Assembly (NCBI RefSeq): GCF_052065695.1
Contig: NZ_JBQHTM010000072.1
Coordinates: forward strand, 1-9,780
Reading direction: 5' to 3'
DNA: 9,780 bases
Origin: Intestinimonas sp052065695
GTDB lineage: Bacteria > Bacillota > Clostridia > Oscillospirales > Oscillospiraceae
In this document: one piece after another, positions 1 through 6,481 of the stretch
How positions within the stretch are numbered: position 1 is the stretch's first letter
Layout of the letters: the number at the start of each line of letters is the position of its first letter
Program-made: the position numbers and the translations under genes
The notes under the pieces: model-generated
Databases searched by the model: none
Told to the model about the DNA's origin: nothing
What the model saw: the letters and a program-made list of their open reading frames with translations, nothing else

Positions 1-109
1 GCAGATAAATAATGGCTATTTTGCACTGAAATCACCTTAACCAAGCGCAAATGGCGGCTAATACATTGAGTAGAAACAGGATAAAGGCTTTTATTCAGAG
101 GTTCCTTAG
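1..109. mobile_element. Inner end of a probable IS5-family insertion sequence (partial)
   Basis: Read outward (minus strand from 109), the sequence is CTAA followed by GGAACCTCTGAATAAAAGCC. Positions 86-105 would be a terminal inverted repeat and 106-109 (TTAG on plus) a target duplication of the YTAR type known for IS5-group elements. The same terminus, facing the other way, occurs at 9672-9695, with about 14 of 20 repeat positions identical. The stretch is clearly more AT-rich than the operon. No transposase can be recognised; the plus strand has short open stretches ending at TAA 10-12 or TAA 38-40 that could be a transposase C-terminus, but this is not supported. The family assignment is inference from the terminus and the tetranucleotide; the rest of the element would lie left of the window. 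Confidence 0.5.
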
Positions 110-117
110 GTGTTTTG

Positions 118-1596
118 TCAATAGGCTTGTTCAAGGTATTTGTGGTCGTCCAACTCCGCCGGAGGCCGGAGCTGTTTCCGGTCCACCTTGTTGTTCACAT
201 TGAGCGGAAACCGCTCCAGCTGGAACATGCAGGTGGGCACCATATAATAGGGCAGATGCTCTCGAAGATAGGCCTTGAGCTCCTTCGGCCCGATCGTTTC
301 CTCAGCAGTGTAGTAGCCGCATAGAATATTGGTCCCTCCGGAGTCTGGGAAGGCGATTACCACTGCTTCAGTAATACCGGGGTACTGAAGCATGGCCAGT
401 TCTACCGCCCTGGACTCTACCCGAAAGCCCCGGATCTTATACATGCGTCCCTTCCTGGCTACGTAGACCAGATTGCCATTCTCATTCTCACGAACGATGT
501 CGGCTGTCTTGAGCACCCTCTGGTAGCCCTCTTCCTGGGTAAAGGGGTTCAGGGCATAGGTGGCTGCGGTCAGCTCCCGCAGTCCGACATAGCCTCTGGA
601 GATCTGAGGACCCGCGAGCCAGAGCTCTCCGGCCTGCCCCTTGGCCACCGGCTTTCCTGTCTCATCGACAACATAGCCGCGCAGACTGGGGTTGAGCTTG
701 CCCACAGGATAGCTGCTTTGCCGCTTTGTAATGGGGTAATGGGAAATTAAGGAGCCAGCCTCCGTAGCGCCGTAGACATGGAAGATGCGGAACTGGTCGG
801 AGCAGAGATTATGAACGCAGTCGCTCCCCACCAGCAGCAGCCGCAGGGACAGGGTGGTCGGCGTTTCCTGGGTCAGCTTAATGGCCATGTGGGGAGGCAG
901 GAAGCAGATGGTAATCCGGTTGTCCACCAGATATTTCTCTAGTTTGCGGATATCCCGCCGGTAGGCCTCACCGATAATATAGCAGGTGGCGCCTCTCATA
1001 ATGGCGCCCACCATGTCGGACACCGATGCCACAAAGGAAAAGCTGGCAAAGATGCAGTAATGGTCCTCCGGTGTCACCTCCATGGGCTCCTGATTCAGAG
1101 CCATCTGGTACACCGCGCGGTGTTCCAGCATCACTCCTTTGGGGGCTGCAGTGGAGCCCGAGGTATAGACCACCAGTGCCAGACCGTCGGGCACTGAGAA
1201 ATCCAGATCCCCCGGATCCGCAGTCTCCATGGCCTGCTCCATTCGGGCATGATCCAGCACCAGCGGGCAGCGGCAGTCCTCCAGGATGTGGCTGTTCACG
1301 TCCTTTGTCATGGAGGCATTGAGATAGACATAGGCAGCCCCCGCCTTCCAGATGCCCAGAATCGCCACCACGGTCTCCGCGCTGCGGCCGGTAGAGATCC
1401 CCACAATGTCCTCCCGGTGAATCCCCTGTCCCAGTAGGTAGGCCGCCAACACAGAGGACCGGCGGTCGAGCTCCTGATAGGTGAGTTGCTGGCCCTCTGA
1501 GACCACCGCTGTCTGCTGCGGGTGTGTTTTGGCCCACCTGTGAACCTCTCCGCAGAACGTAGGCCCTCCGTGAAGGGCCACCTCAAAAGTATTCAT
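118..1596 (-). CDS. Stand-alone NRPS-like adenylation (AMP-binding) protein
   Basis: This 492-residue cytoplasmic enzyme of the ANL superfamily should activate a carboxylic acid as acyl-AMP. Core motifs are visible in order: A3 YTSGSTAAPKG (144-154), A5 YGATEAG (275-281), A6 GELWLAGPQISRGY (323-336), A7 KTADIVR (363-369, Asp366), A8 RMYKIRGFRVE (384-394) and A10 NNKVDRK (468-474, catalytic Lys470). It ends after the A domain, so no carrier-protein, condensation or thioesterase domain is present. Two features are odd. In A4 the position of GrsA Asp235, which binds the substrate amino group, is Val189 (FSFVAS), and the A8 hinge motif GRxDxQ reads ARKGRM, so the hinge Asp is Gly383. The first suggests a non-amino acid substrate (hydroxy, keto or simple carboxylic acid). 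AAGGAG lies 12 nt before the ATG. It is the last gene, behind a 296-bp gap. It could instead be a divergent acyl-CoA ligase. Confidence 0.85.
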   Translation of the reverse strand: MNTFEVALHGGPTFCGEVHRWAKTHPQQTAVVSEGQQLTYQELDRRSSVLAAYLLGQGIHREDIVGISTGRSAETVVAILGIWKAGAAYVYLNASMTKDVNSHILEDCRCPLVLDHARMEQAMETADPGDLDFSVPDGLALVVYTSGSTAAPKGVMLEHRAVYQMALNQEPMEVTPEDHYCIFASFSFVASVSDMVGAIMRGATCYIIGEAYRRDIRKLEKYLVDNRITICFLPPHMAIKLTQETPTTLSLRLLLVGSDCVHNLCSDQFRIFHVYGATEAGSLISHYPITKRQSSYPVGKLNPSLRGYVVDETGKPVAKGQAGELWLAGPQISRGYVGLRELTAATYALNPFTQEEGYQRVLKTADIVRENENGNLVYVARKGRMYKIRGFRVESRAVELAMLQYPGITEAVVIAFPDSGGTNILCGYYTAEETIGPKELKAYLREHLPYYMVPTCMFQLERFPLNVNNKVDRKQLRPPAELDDHKYLEQAY

Positions 1597-1754
1597 ATCC
1601 CGACAGAACTCCTTCTCAAAGCCATAGGATTGGTATCCTCACCGCCGGGTGCTCCCCCGGGGCACACGATCATAACAGCTTGAGCGTTAATGTGCCGGCT
1701 ATCCCCTCCTCGCGCATATTTTAGTAGCATTTCTTCTGCAGCGCCAGACCATAA

Positions 1755-1795
1755 GGACCGTCCGGGGGCCCTGAAAAGGGCCTCCCCGGACGTCC
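1755..1795 (-). terminator. Strong GC hairpin: terminator or attenuator candidate
   Basis: GGAC (1755-1758) pairs with GTCC (1792-1795), and GTCCGGGG (1760-1767) pairs with CCCCGGAC (1784-1791), with one bulged C at 1759. The stem continues through GCCC/GGGC around a short TGAAAA loop. It lies about 100 bp after the permease stop codon. No T-tract follows on either strand, so it is not a textbook intrinsic terminator; it could be an attenuator or an mRNA-stabilising stem. Confidence 0.4.
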
Positions 1796-1848
1796 GTCAC
1801 GGTTACCGTAAAATGGCCGTCAGCATGGTCGGAACTGTTATTACGGCA

Positions 1849-1878
1849 ATGATAGCATATGCCACATTTAAAAAGCAA
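1849..1878 (-). promoter_or_regulatory. Candidate sigma-70-type promoter for the adenylation gene
   Basis: On the minus strand TTGCTT (1873-1878) is followed after 18 bp by TATCAT (1849-1854). It is a moderate match to the -35/-10 consensus in an AT-richer patch just downstream of the permease stop codon. Transcription would start near 1840 and run through the hairpin at 1755-1795. The call rests on consensus only. Confidence 0.28.
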
Positions 1879-1892
1879 GTGGGAATGGCGGG

Positions 1893-3221
1893 TCAACAGA
1901 TGCCCAGCTGAGCCAGGCCGGCGCAGACGAACACAGTGATGAGCGGAATGATGACAGAGCAGACACCCATGGGGCGGTAGCCCTCCTTGTGGGTCAGCTT
2001 GCACACACCCAGCTCGTTGACGATGGTGCCGTTGTGGGGCAGGGAGTCCAGACCACCGGAGGAAATGACCGCCAGGCGATGGATGACCTGAGGATTGAGT
2101 CCCGTGGAGAGAAAATAATCGCTTAGGGAGTCCATGGCGATGGTCAGACCGCCGGAAGAAGACCCAGTGATGCCAGCGGCAATGTTTACCGCCACAATGA
2201 CCTGGATGGTGGGCGGTCCGGGGATCTCGGTGAGGCCGCTGAGGACGAAAGCGTAGCCGGGCACGCTGGCGATGACGGTGCCGAAGCCCACCACCATGGA
2301 GGCAGTGACGCTGGAGTTGATGGCCTGCATGGCGCCGGTTCGGCAGGTCTCCACCATATTTACGGGGCTACCCAGGCGCTTGTGGAAGATAATGAGGGCC
2401 AGGATGATGGCCACAAAGGAGGCTGCCACGGCACCAGTGTTGAAGACGTTGAGGAGGATGAAGAGCACGATGCAGGGCAGCAGAGCCATGATCAGGCTCA
2501 TTTCCTGAAAGTCATCGTCCTTGTGGATGGTCTTGGCAATCTCGGCTCCGGTGGGCAGGAAGCCCTCCCCCTTCTTTTTGGCACCCTTGAGCTCCCAGAG
2601 AATATAGATGGTGCCTAGGGTGAAGGAGCAAATGATGGCCAATACGCTGAGCACAGGGGCGGCGGTAAGGGTTGTTCCCAGGTAAGTGGATGCGATGATA
2701 TTGTTGACGCTGGGAGAGCCGGGGAAATGTGTCAGGGCGATACACCCGGCGCCCAGAATCTGGCAGCCATAGAGCCTCCAGGGCACATCTAACTCTTGAT
2801 AGAGCTCCTTTGAGATGGCCACAATGGTAAACATGGCAACAAAAACGCTCACGCCGCCCACCACCAGCACGATGGCGACGATGATAATGCTCCACACTGC
2901 CGCCAGCTTCTCGAAGCCGTGGCAGCGCTTGGCAAGCCGGGTGATTTTCCGGGCAATGGACTTGGCCGCACCGGAGTCGCCCATGATGGCGCCGAAGATG
3001 GCACCCAAGAACAGAATAAGGAAATACTTCTGCAGGAAACCGGCAAACCCGCCGGCATAGGTCTCGGTGATGCCGGTGATTACAGGCTGCTGGGAGATGA
3101 TCAGCACTACCACGCCACACAGGGGTGCCACAAACATGGGGGGAAGTCCTCTGTAGCAAAGATAGATCAATCCACAGACACCGATCAGAATGCCGATCAG
3201 GCTGATGACCTCACTTGACAT
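1893..3221 (-). CDS. GntP-family carboxylate permease
   Basis: This 442-residue inner-membrane transporter has hydrophobic segments over nearly its whole length, interrupted by a charged cytosolic loop at about 211-240 (KGAKKKGEG ... HKDDDFQE). Family-type motifs are FPGSPSVNN (166-174), SSSGGLTIAMDSL (354-366) and SSGGLDSLPHNGTI (387-400). The last closely resembles D-beta-hydroxybutyrate/gluconate permeases of the GntP family, which import sugar acids or short hydroxy acids by proton symport. Length is normal for the family (about 440-450). GGAGG precedes the ATG by 10 nt. It follows the dehydratase-like gene after 65 bp, and co-location with CoA-thioester enzymes suggests it imports the pathway substrate, plausibly a short hydroxycarboxylate. 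The exact substrate is unknown. Confidence 0.88.
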   Translation of the reverse strand: MSSEVISLIGILIGVCGLIYLCYRGLPPMFVAPLCGVVVLIISQQPVITGITETYAGGFAGFLQKYFLILFLGAIFGAIMGDSGAAKSIARKITRLAKRCHGFEKLAAVWSIIIVAIVLVVGGVSVFVAMFTIVAISKELYQELDVPWRLYGCQILGAGCIALTHFPGSPSVNNIIASTYLGTTLTAAPVLSVLAIICSFTLGTIYILWELKGAKKKGEGFLPTGAEIAKTIHKDDDFQEMSLIMALLPCIVLFILLNVFNTGAVAASFVAIILALIIFHKRLGSPVNMVETCRTGAMQAINSSVTASMVVGFGTVIASVPGYAFVLSGLTEIPGPPTIQVIVAVNIAAGITGSSSGGLTIAMDSLSDYFLSTGLNPQVIHRLAVISSGGLDSLPHNGTIVNELGVCKLTHKEGYRPMGVCSVIIPLITVFVCAGLAQLGIC

Positions 3222-3286
3222 GGGTTCCTAACCTCCATTCTTCCATACGGGTACGCGCGGGGCAGGAGCGCGAACAGGGCACGCTT

Positions 3287-4834
3287 TTATTTTGCCTTTT
3301 TGAATTTCTCCAGTAGGCGGCGCGGAGTGACGGTCTTGCGGCGGTAGATGGGGATCTCGGGCTCAATACCGGCCAGGTACTTGGCCAGGCCCTTGAGTTC
3401 CTCCAAATCGTAGCCGCCCATCATGGCGATGGTCTCCATCTGGGGAGAGCCGCCGCCGTGCAGGCCGGCCACCAGTTGTCCGGCACCGAAGTCGCTGACG
3501 ATCTGATCCTCGATCATACGGAAGCAGCGATGGATGTTCTCCGCGGGAATGGAGGGGTCACGCATGATATAGGAGCTGAGCAGCTCGCCCACTTCCTCGT
3601 TGTAGAAGTTCTCCTCCAGGGGCAGCGTGGCGATGAGACCGCCGGCCAGATCGGCCAGGATCCTGGCCTCGCCGTAGATCTCCTCGCCGGCCAGCTTCCG
3701 TCCGGCATTGGTGAGGATCTCGTCAGGAACCATGGTGCCGGAGGGGGACTTCTCGGCCCGGTAAGCGGCGGCCACGCCGGCGGCGTATACCAGCTCGGCG
3801 ATACCGATGATGTGGCAGATCTTGTCCTGTGCGTGACTGGTTTTCTCAATGCCGTTGTACTCGGCCACCAGGGCGGCGGAGCTGGCCAGGCATTCGGAGG
3901 CAGCAGGTTTACAACCAGTGTAGGAGTGACGGTGGAAATGGGCAAACATGATGGCCAGGAAGCCGGCGTAGGGAGTGGTCTCAGGATAGGCCAGGCCGTT
4001 CATGAAGACGCGCTCATTGGGCACAAAGACATCATCGAAGATGGTCAGAGACTCTACGTCACCCACATGGGCGATAGGGGCGTCGATATGGGTGCGCTTA
4101 TGGCGCAGGCCGGGCAGGGCGCAGATCTTAATGCCGGGCCAATCAGCGGGGAGGGCAAAGGCGACGGCATAGGCATTGTCGTTCTTGGTCATGAACTTGG
4201 TGGGGCAGGCAATGATCTCGTCCACATAGGGAGCGGCAGAGTTGCAGGACTTGGCGCCCCGGACAATGATTCCCTTGCAGGGCTTGCCGTCCAGGCCAAT
4301 GCCGTCTACATCGGTCTCCACGATTCGCAGGTACATATTGGGGTTGCTCTGCTCAAAGGGGCGCTTCAGACGCTCGCCCTTGACATCGGTCTGGGCGTTG
4401 TTGGCCACAATGTCGTTGGCCTGGACGTACTTCATGTACTCGATGAAATTGTCATAGAAATGGGTGCCGCAGGCCTGGTCCATCTCGTAGGTGACCACGG
4501 AGAGGGCGTTCATGGCATCGATTCCCATGCAGCGCTGGATGCAGCCGCCCACACGGTGGGAGAGGAGTCGGGTCATCTCCTGCTTCTTGAGTAGGTCATC
4601 CACACTCTGATGGATGTGGGTAAAACGGTTGATGGTCTCCCCGGTGATATGGGAAGTAGCAGTACACACATCGCGATAACGTTCGTCATACAGGCAGTCA
4701 AAGGTCTGCTTCATGCAGTAGAAACCGGCAGCCATACGCGGATCATCGCGGCCCACGCACTCTTTCCCAATGTAAATATTGGGCTTCATGGCGAACAGTC
4801 GCTTCTCGAATTGTTCATAAGTACCCAGTCCCAT
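3287..4834 (-). CDS. 4-hydroxybutyryl-CoA dehydratase-like Fe-S flavoenzyme (AbfD/HpaB family)
   Basis: This 515-residue protein resembles Clostridium aminobutyricum 4-hydroxybutyryl-CoA dehydratase/vinylacetyl-CoA isomerase, a FAD and [4Fe-4S] enzyme. The four cluster ligands known there (C99, C103, H292, C299) have counterparts at C98 and C102 (GGCIQRC) and H301 and C308 (HRHSYTGC). Q100, Y305 and K309 match its Q101, Y296 and K300. Retention of both Cys pairs separates it from oxygen-dependent HpaB monooxygenases. However, the stretch I align to AbfD HQTG reads CNSA (197-200), placing Ser199 at Thr190, and the C-terminal LHGGGSPQ region (458-465) has Ala456 where I expect Glu455. Related but different chemistry is therefore possible. 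AGGAGG lies 9 nt before the ATG. A 95-bp gap separates it from the SDR gene; the permease follows. The family call is firm; the substrate is not. Confidence 0.85.
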   Translation of the reverse strand: MGLGTYEQFEKRLFAMKPNIYIGKECVGRDDPRMAAGFYCMKQTFDCLYDERYRDVCTATSHITGETINRFTHIHQSVDDLLKKQEMTRLLSHRVGGCIQRCMGIDAMNALSVVTYEMDQACGTHFYDNFIEYMKYVQANDIVANNAQTDVKGERLKRPFEQSNPNMYLRIVETDVDGIGLDGKPCKGIIVRGAKSCNSAAPYVDEIIACPTKFMTKNDNAYAVAFALPADWPGIKICALPGLRHKRTHIDAPIAHVGDVESLTIFDDVFVPNERVFMNGLAYPETTPYAGFLAIMFAHFHRHSYTGCKPAASECLASSAALVAEYNGIEKTSHAQDKICHIIGIAELVYAAGVAAAYRAEKSPSGTMVPDEILTNAGRKLAGEEIYGEARILADLAGGLIATLPLEENFYNEEVGELLSSYIMRDPSIPAENIHRCFRMIEDQIVSDFGAGQLVAGLHGGGSPQMETIAMMGGYDLEELKGLAKYLAGIEPEIPIYRRKTVTPRRLLEKFKKAK

Positions 4835-4929
4835 AGTTGTATTCCTCCTAATTTATAAAAATTGCATAGTGGGTGCCGTCTGGGAAAAATGGTCTCCGTC
4901 GGGTTGCTAAAAACGGGGGAAAGATTGAT

Positions 4930-5721
4930 TTAATTACAGGTAGTTCCCATATCCGCGGCGATGTAGGCGCCGGTGATGATGCTGGAGGCATCAGAGGCCA
5001 GGAAGAGGACCACTGCAGCCAGCTCATCGATGCGGCCAAGACGCTTGAGAGCGGTCTTGTTGATGATCTGCTCCCGAACTTTGGGAATCTCCAGGGGCTT
5101 TGTGTTGATGGCGGTGGGAATATAGCCGGGACAAACGGCGTTGGCGGTGATACCATATTTGCCGAACTCCATAGCCATGGTCTTGGACAAGCTGATGACG
5201 CCGGCCTTGGAGGCGCAATAGGCGGCGATATTCTTGGTGCCCACCAGGCCGCCGGCAGAGGAGATGTTGATGATACGGCCCTGGATGCCTTGATCGATCA
5301 TGACCTTGGCGGCGGCTGCCGCGCCCAGGAAGACGCCACGGAGGTCGGTGTCTACCACCTCGTCCCATTCTTCCACTGTCATCTCGGTGACCCGCTTGGT
5401 GATACCGATGCCGGCATTGTTGATCATAATGTCCACCTTGCCGAACGTTTCCACGGTCTTGGACACCAGCTCATCGATCTCCTCTTTTACCCGGACGTCC
5501 GCCTTAATGCCGATTGCTGTTCCGCCCGTAGCGTTGATATTGGCGGCCACCTGGTCACAATCGGCCTGGCTGCGGCTGTTGACCACCACTTTGGCGCCAT
5601 AAGCGGCCAGAACGATAGCCATGCCCTCGCCCAGGCCCTTAGTGCTGCCGGTAATGATGGCTACCTTGCCGGTCAGGTCAAAGGTCGGAATGGGGAACGG
5701 GGGGTTTTTCATTTCAATCAT
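4930..5721 (-). CDS. Short-chain dehydrogenase/reductase (FabG-like)
   Basis: This 263-residue classical SDR is an NAD(P)-dependent oxidoreductase with a Rossmann fold. It shows the cofactor motif TGSTKGLG (24-31), NNAG (101-104), and the catalytic Ser155, Tyr168 and Lys172 (ISSAGG ... YCASK), with the usual Ser-Tyr spacing. The PGYIPT segment follows, as in FabG and gluconate 5-dehydrogenase-type members. The usual tetrad Asn is Asp126 (DTDLRGVF), a variant that may occur in some sugar/alcohol SDRs. Residues 1-17 form a Pro-rich extension before the fold (FDLTGKVAIITG). The first ATG is preferred because AAAGGA lies 12 nt upstream, against 21 for Met4. In this operon it probably interconverts a hydroxyacyl and a ketoacyl intermediate, as acid or CoA ester; substrate and cofactor preference are inferred. 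Confidence 0.88.
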   Translation of the reverse strand: MIEMKNPPFPIPTFDLTGKVAIITGSTKGLGEGMAIVLAAYGAKVVVNSRSQADCDQVAANINATGGTAIGIKADVRVKEEIDELVSKTVETFGKVDIMINNAGIGITKRVTEMTVEEWDEVVDTDLRGVFLGAAAAAKVMIDQGIQGRIINISSAGGLVGTKNIAAYCASKAGVISLSKTMAMEFGKYGITANAVCPGYIPTAINTKPLEIPKVREQIINKTALKRLGRIDELAAVVLFLASDASSIITGAYIAADMGTTCN

Positions 5722-5751
5722 GGTTGGAACACGTCCTTTCTAATCGTTTGA

Positions 5752-6447
5752 TTATGAGATGCAGTTTTGCGTTTGGTGCTCAGTGCCGCCCGTCAGGAAG
5801 GCTCCCACCCCGGGGCCGATGATTCGGGCGATGGCCTTGACAAAGGTACCAATGAGGAGCACGGCCAAAAGGGTGCCCTCCCGGATGCCTTTGAGTTCGT
5901 GGAGGAAGGCCAGAGTAAGAATGGCGGTGGTCAGGACCATGGCGCCGTCGAAGAGGATCTTTACTGTGCCGAATTTGATTTTGGAGCATTTTGTTACGGC
6001 ATTGACCACACCCTCCGCCGGCAGCACCACAAAATCAGCCTGGACAATGAGAAAGACCCCAAGGCCCAGTACGGCACAGCCAATAACGAAAATCAGAATC
6101 CGCAGGGGATAGAAAAAGCTGGCAGGCTGGATAAAGCTCCACAGTAGCGCCGTCCCGTCAATGGCCAGGGAGAAAATGACGCTCATGACGATCTGCGCCA
6201 CCATGATGGTAAGGGTATACTCCCGTTTGAGCAGGGCCTTTTGAATGATAATAAAGACCACATTGCACAGGCTGGTGCACCAGCCCAGAGAGACGGGGAG
6301 AATAAGAGAGAGGGCGTAGGCCGCACTGACAATGGGGGAGATGCCCAAATCGCAGTTTTTGGTAAAGGCCACCCCTGAGGCGTAAAAGAACATCCCTATG
6401 GCGCAGATGAACAGGCGCTTTCCAGTGAGCTTTTCCTTCAGGCTCAT
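5752..6447 (-). CDS. YczE/YitT-like integral membrane protein
   Basis: This 231-residue membrane protein has about five hydrophobic segments (roughly 11-30, 35-67, 80-108, 113-136, 165-184, with another at 190-212). It carries features of the YczE/YyaS/YitT-like group: a first helix with ASGVAFTKNCDLGISP (23-38), QADFVVLPAEG (136-146), KFGTVKILFD (158-167) and a final hydrophobic stretch. Molecular function is not established for this group; a transporter-like role is often supposed. The frame is open further upstream to 6624, but that extension is Arg/Ser/Pro-rich, overlaps the acyl-CoA dehydrogenase gene and looks non-coding. AAAGGAG at 6459-6465 places the start at 6447, 34 bp after the preceding stop codon. 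The SDR start codon lies 30 bp beyond its own stop, so it belongs to the operon. Confidence 0.78.
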   Translation of the reverse strand: MSLKEKLTGKRLFICAIGMFFYASGVAFTKNCDLGISPIVSAAYALSLILPVSLGWCTSLCNVVFIIIQKALLKREYTLTIMVAQIVMSVIFSLAIDGTALLWSFIQPASFFYPLRILIFVIGCAVLGLGVFLIVQADFVVLPAEGVVNAVTKCSKIKFGTVKILFDGAMVLTTAILTLAFLHELKGIREGTLLAVLLIGTFVKAIARIIGPGVGAFLTGGTEHQTQNCIS

Positions 6448-6458
6448 TGGCGGTACCT

Positions 6459-6465
6459 CTCCTTT
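6459..6465 (-). promoter_or_regulatory. Ribosome binding site fixing the membrane protein start
   Basis: AAAGGAG on the minus strand lies 11 nt before ATG 6447. It lies between the acyl-CoA dehydrogenase stop codon (6482) and this ATG, and it rules out the longer reading that starts inside the dehydrogenase gene. Confidence 0.75.
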
Positions 6466-6481
6466 CCTTGTGTCGTGGCGA

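Larger units (their letters stand above)
1597..1892 (-). promoter_or_regulatory. Intergenic leader of the adenylation gene, with hairpins
   Basis: No protein gene is convincing in this 296-bp gap. Reading in the direction of transcription it holds a candidate promoter (1849-1878), an 11-bp palindrome ACGGTTACCGT (1799-1809), a strong GC hairpin (1755-1795), an orphan AGGAGGGG Shine-Dalgarno-like sequence (1703-1710) with no start codon at useful distance, a compact GC inverted repeat (1649-1665) and a small AGGAT/ATCCT hairpin (1626-1639). The real ribosome binding site AAGGAG is close to the gene. This layout suggests separate control of the adenylation gene, but a regulatory function is inference. 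Confidence 0.35.

Noticed and set aside
1..116. Minus-strand frame open from 116 to the left edge
   Set aside because: It runs through the proposed IS terminus, has no good start codon context and no recognisable product.
1593..1673. A 26-codon minus-strand frame whose TGA overlaps the adenylation start (ATGA)
   Set aside because: The overlap suggested a coupled leader peptide, but it has no ribosome binding site at workable distance (AGGAGGGG is 29 nt away) and no distinctive codon run.
3254..3272. Small inverted repeat CGCGC/GCGCG between the dehydratase-like and permease genes
   Set aside because: Only 5 bp of stem with a 9-nt loop and no T-tract; likely chance in GC-rich DNA.
3458..4594. 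A 378-codon open frame on the plus strand opposite the dehydratase-like gene
   Set aside because: It is antisense to a well-supported gene, has low-complexity Gly/Ala/Val/His-rich composition, and shows no family motif; it reflects codon bias of the real gene.
4873..5751. A 292-codon plus-strand frame opposite the SDR gene
   Set aside because: Same shadow pattern: Gly/Asp/His-rich, no motifs, and fully covered by a clear SDR on the other strand.
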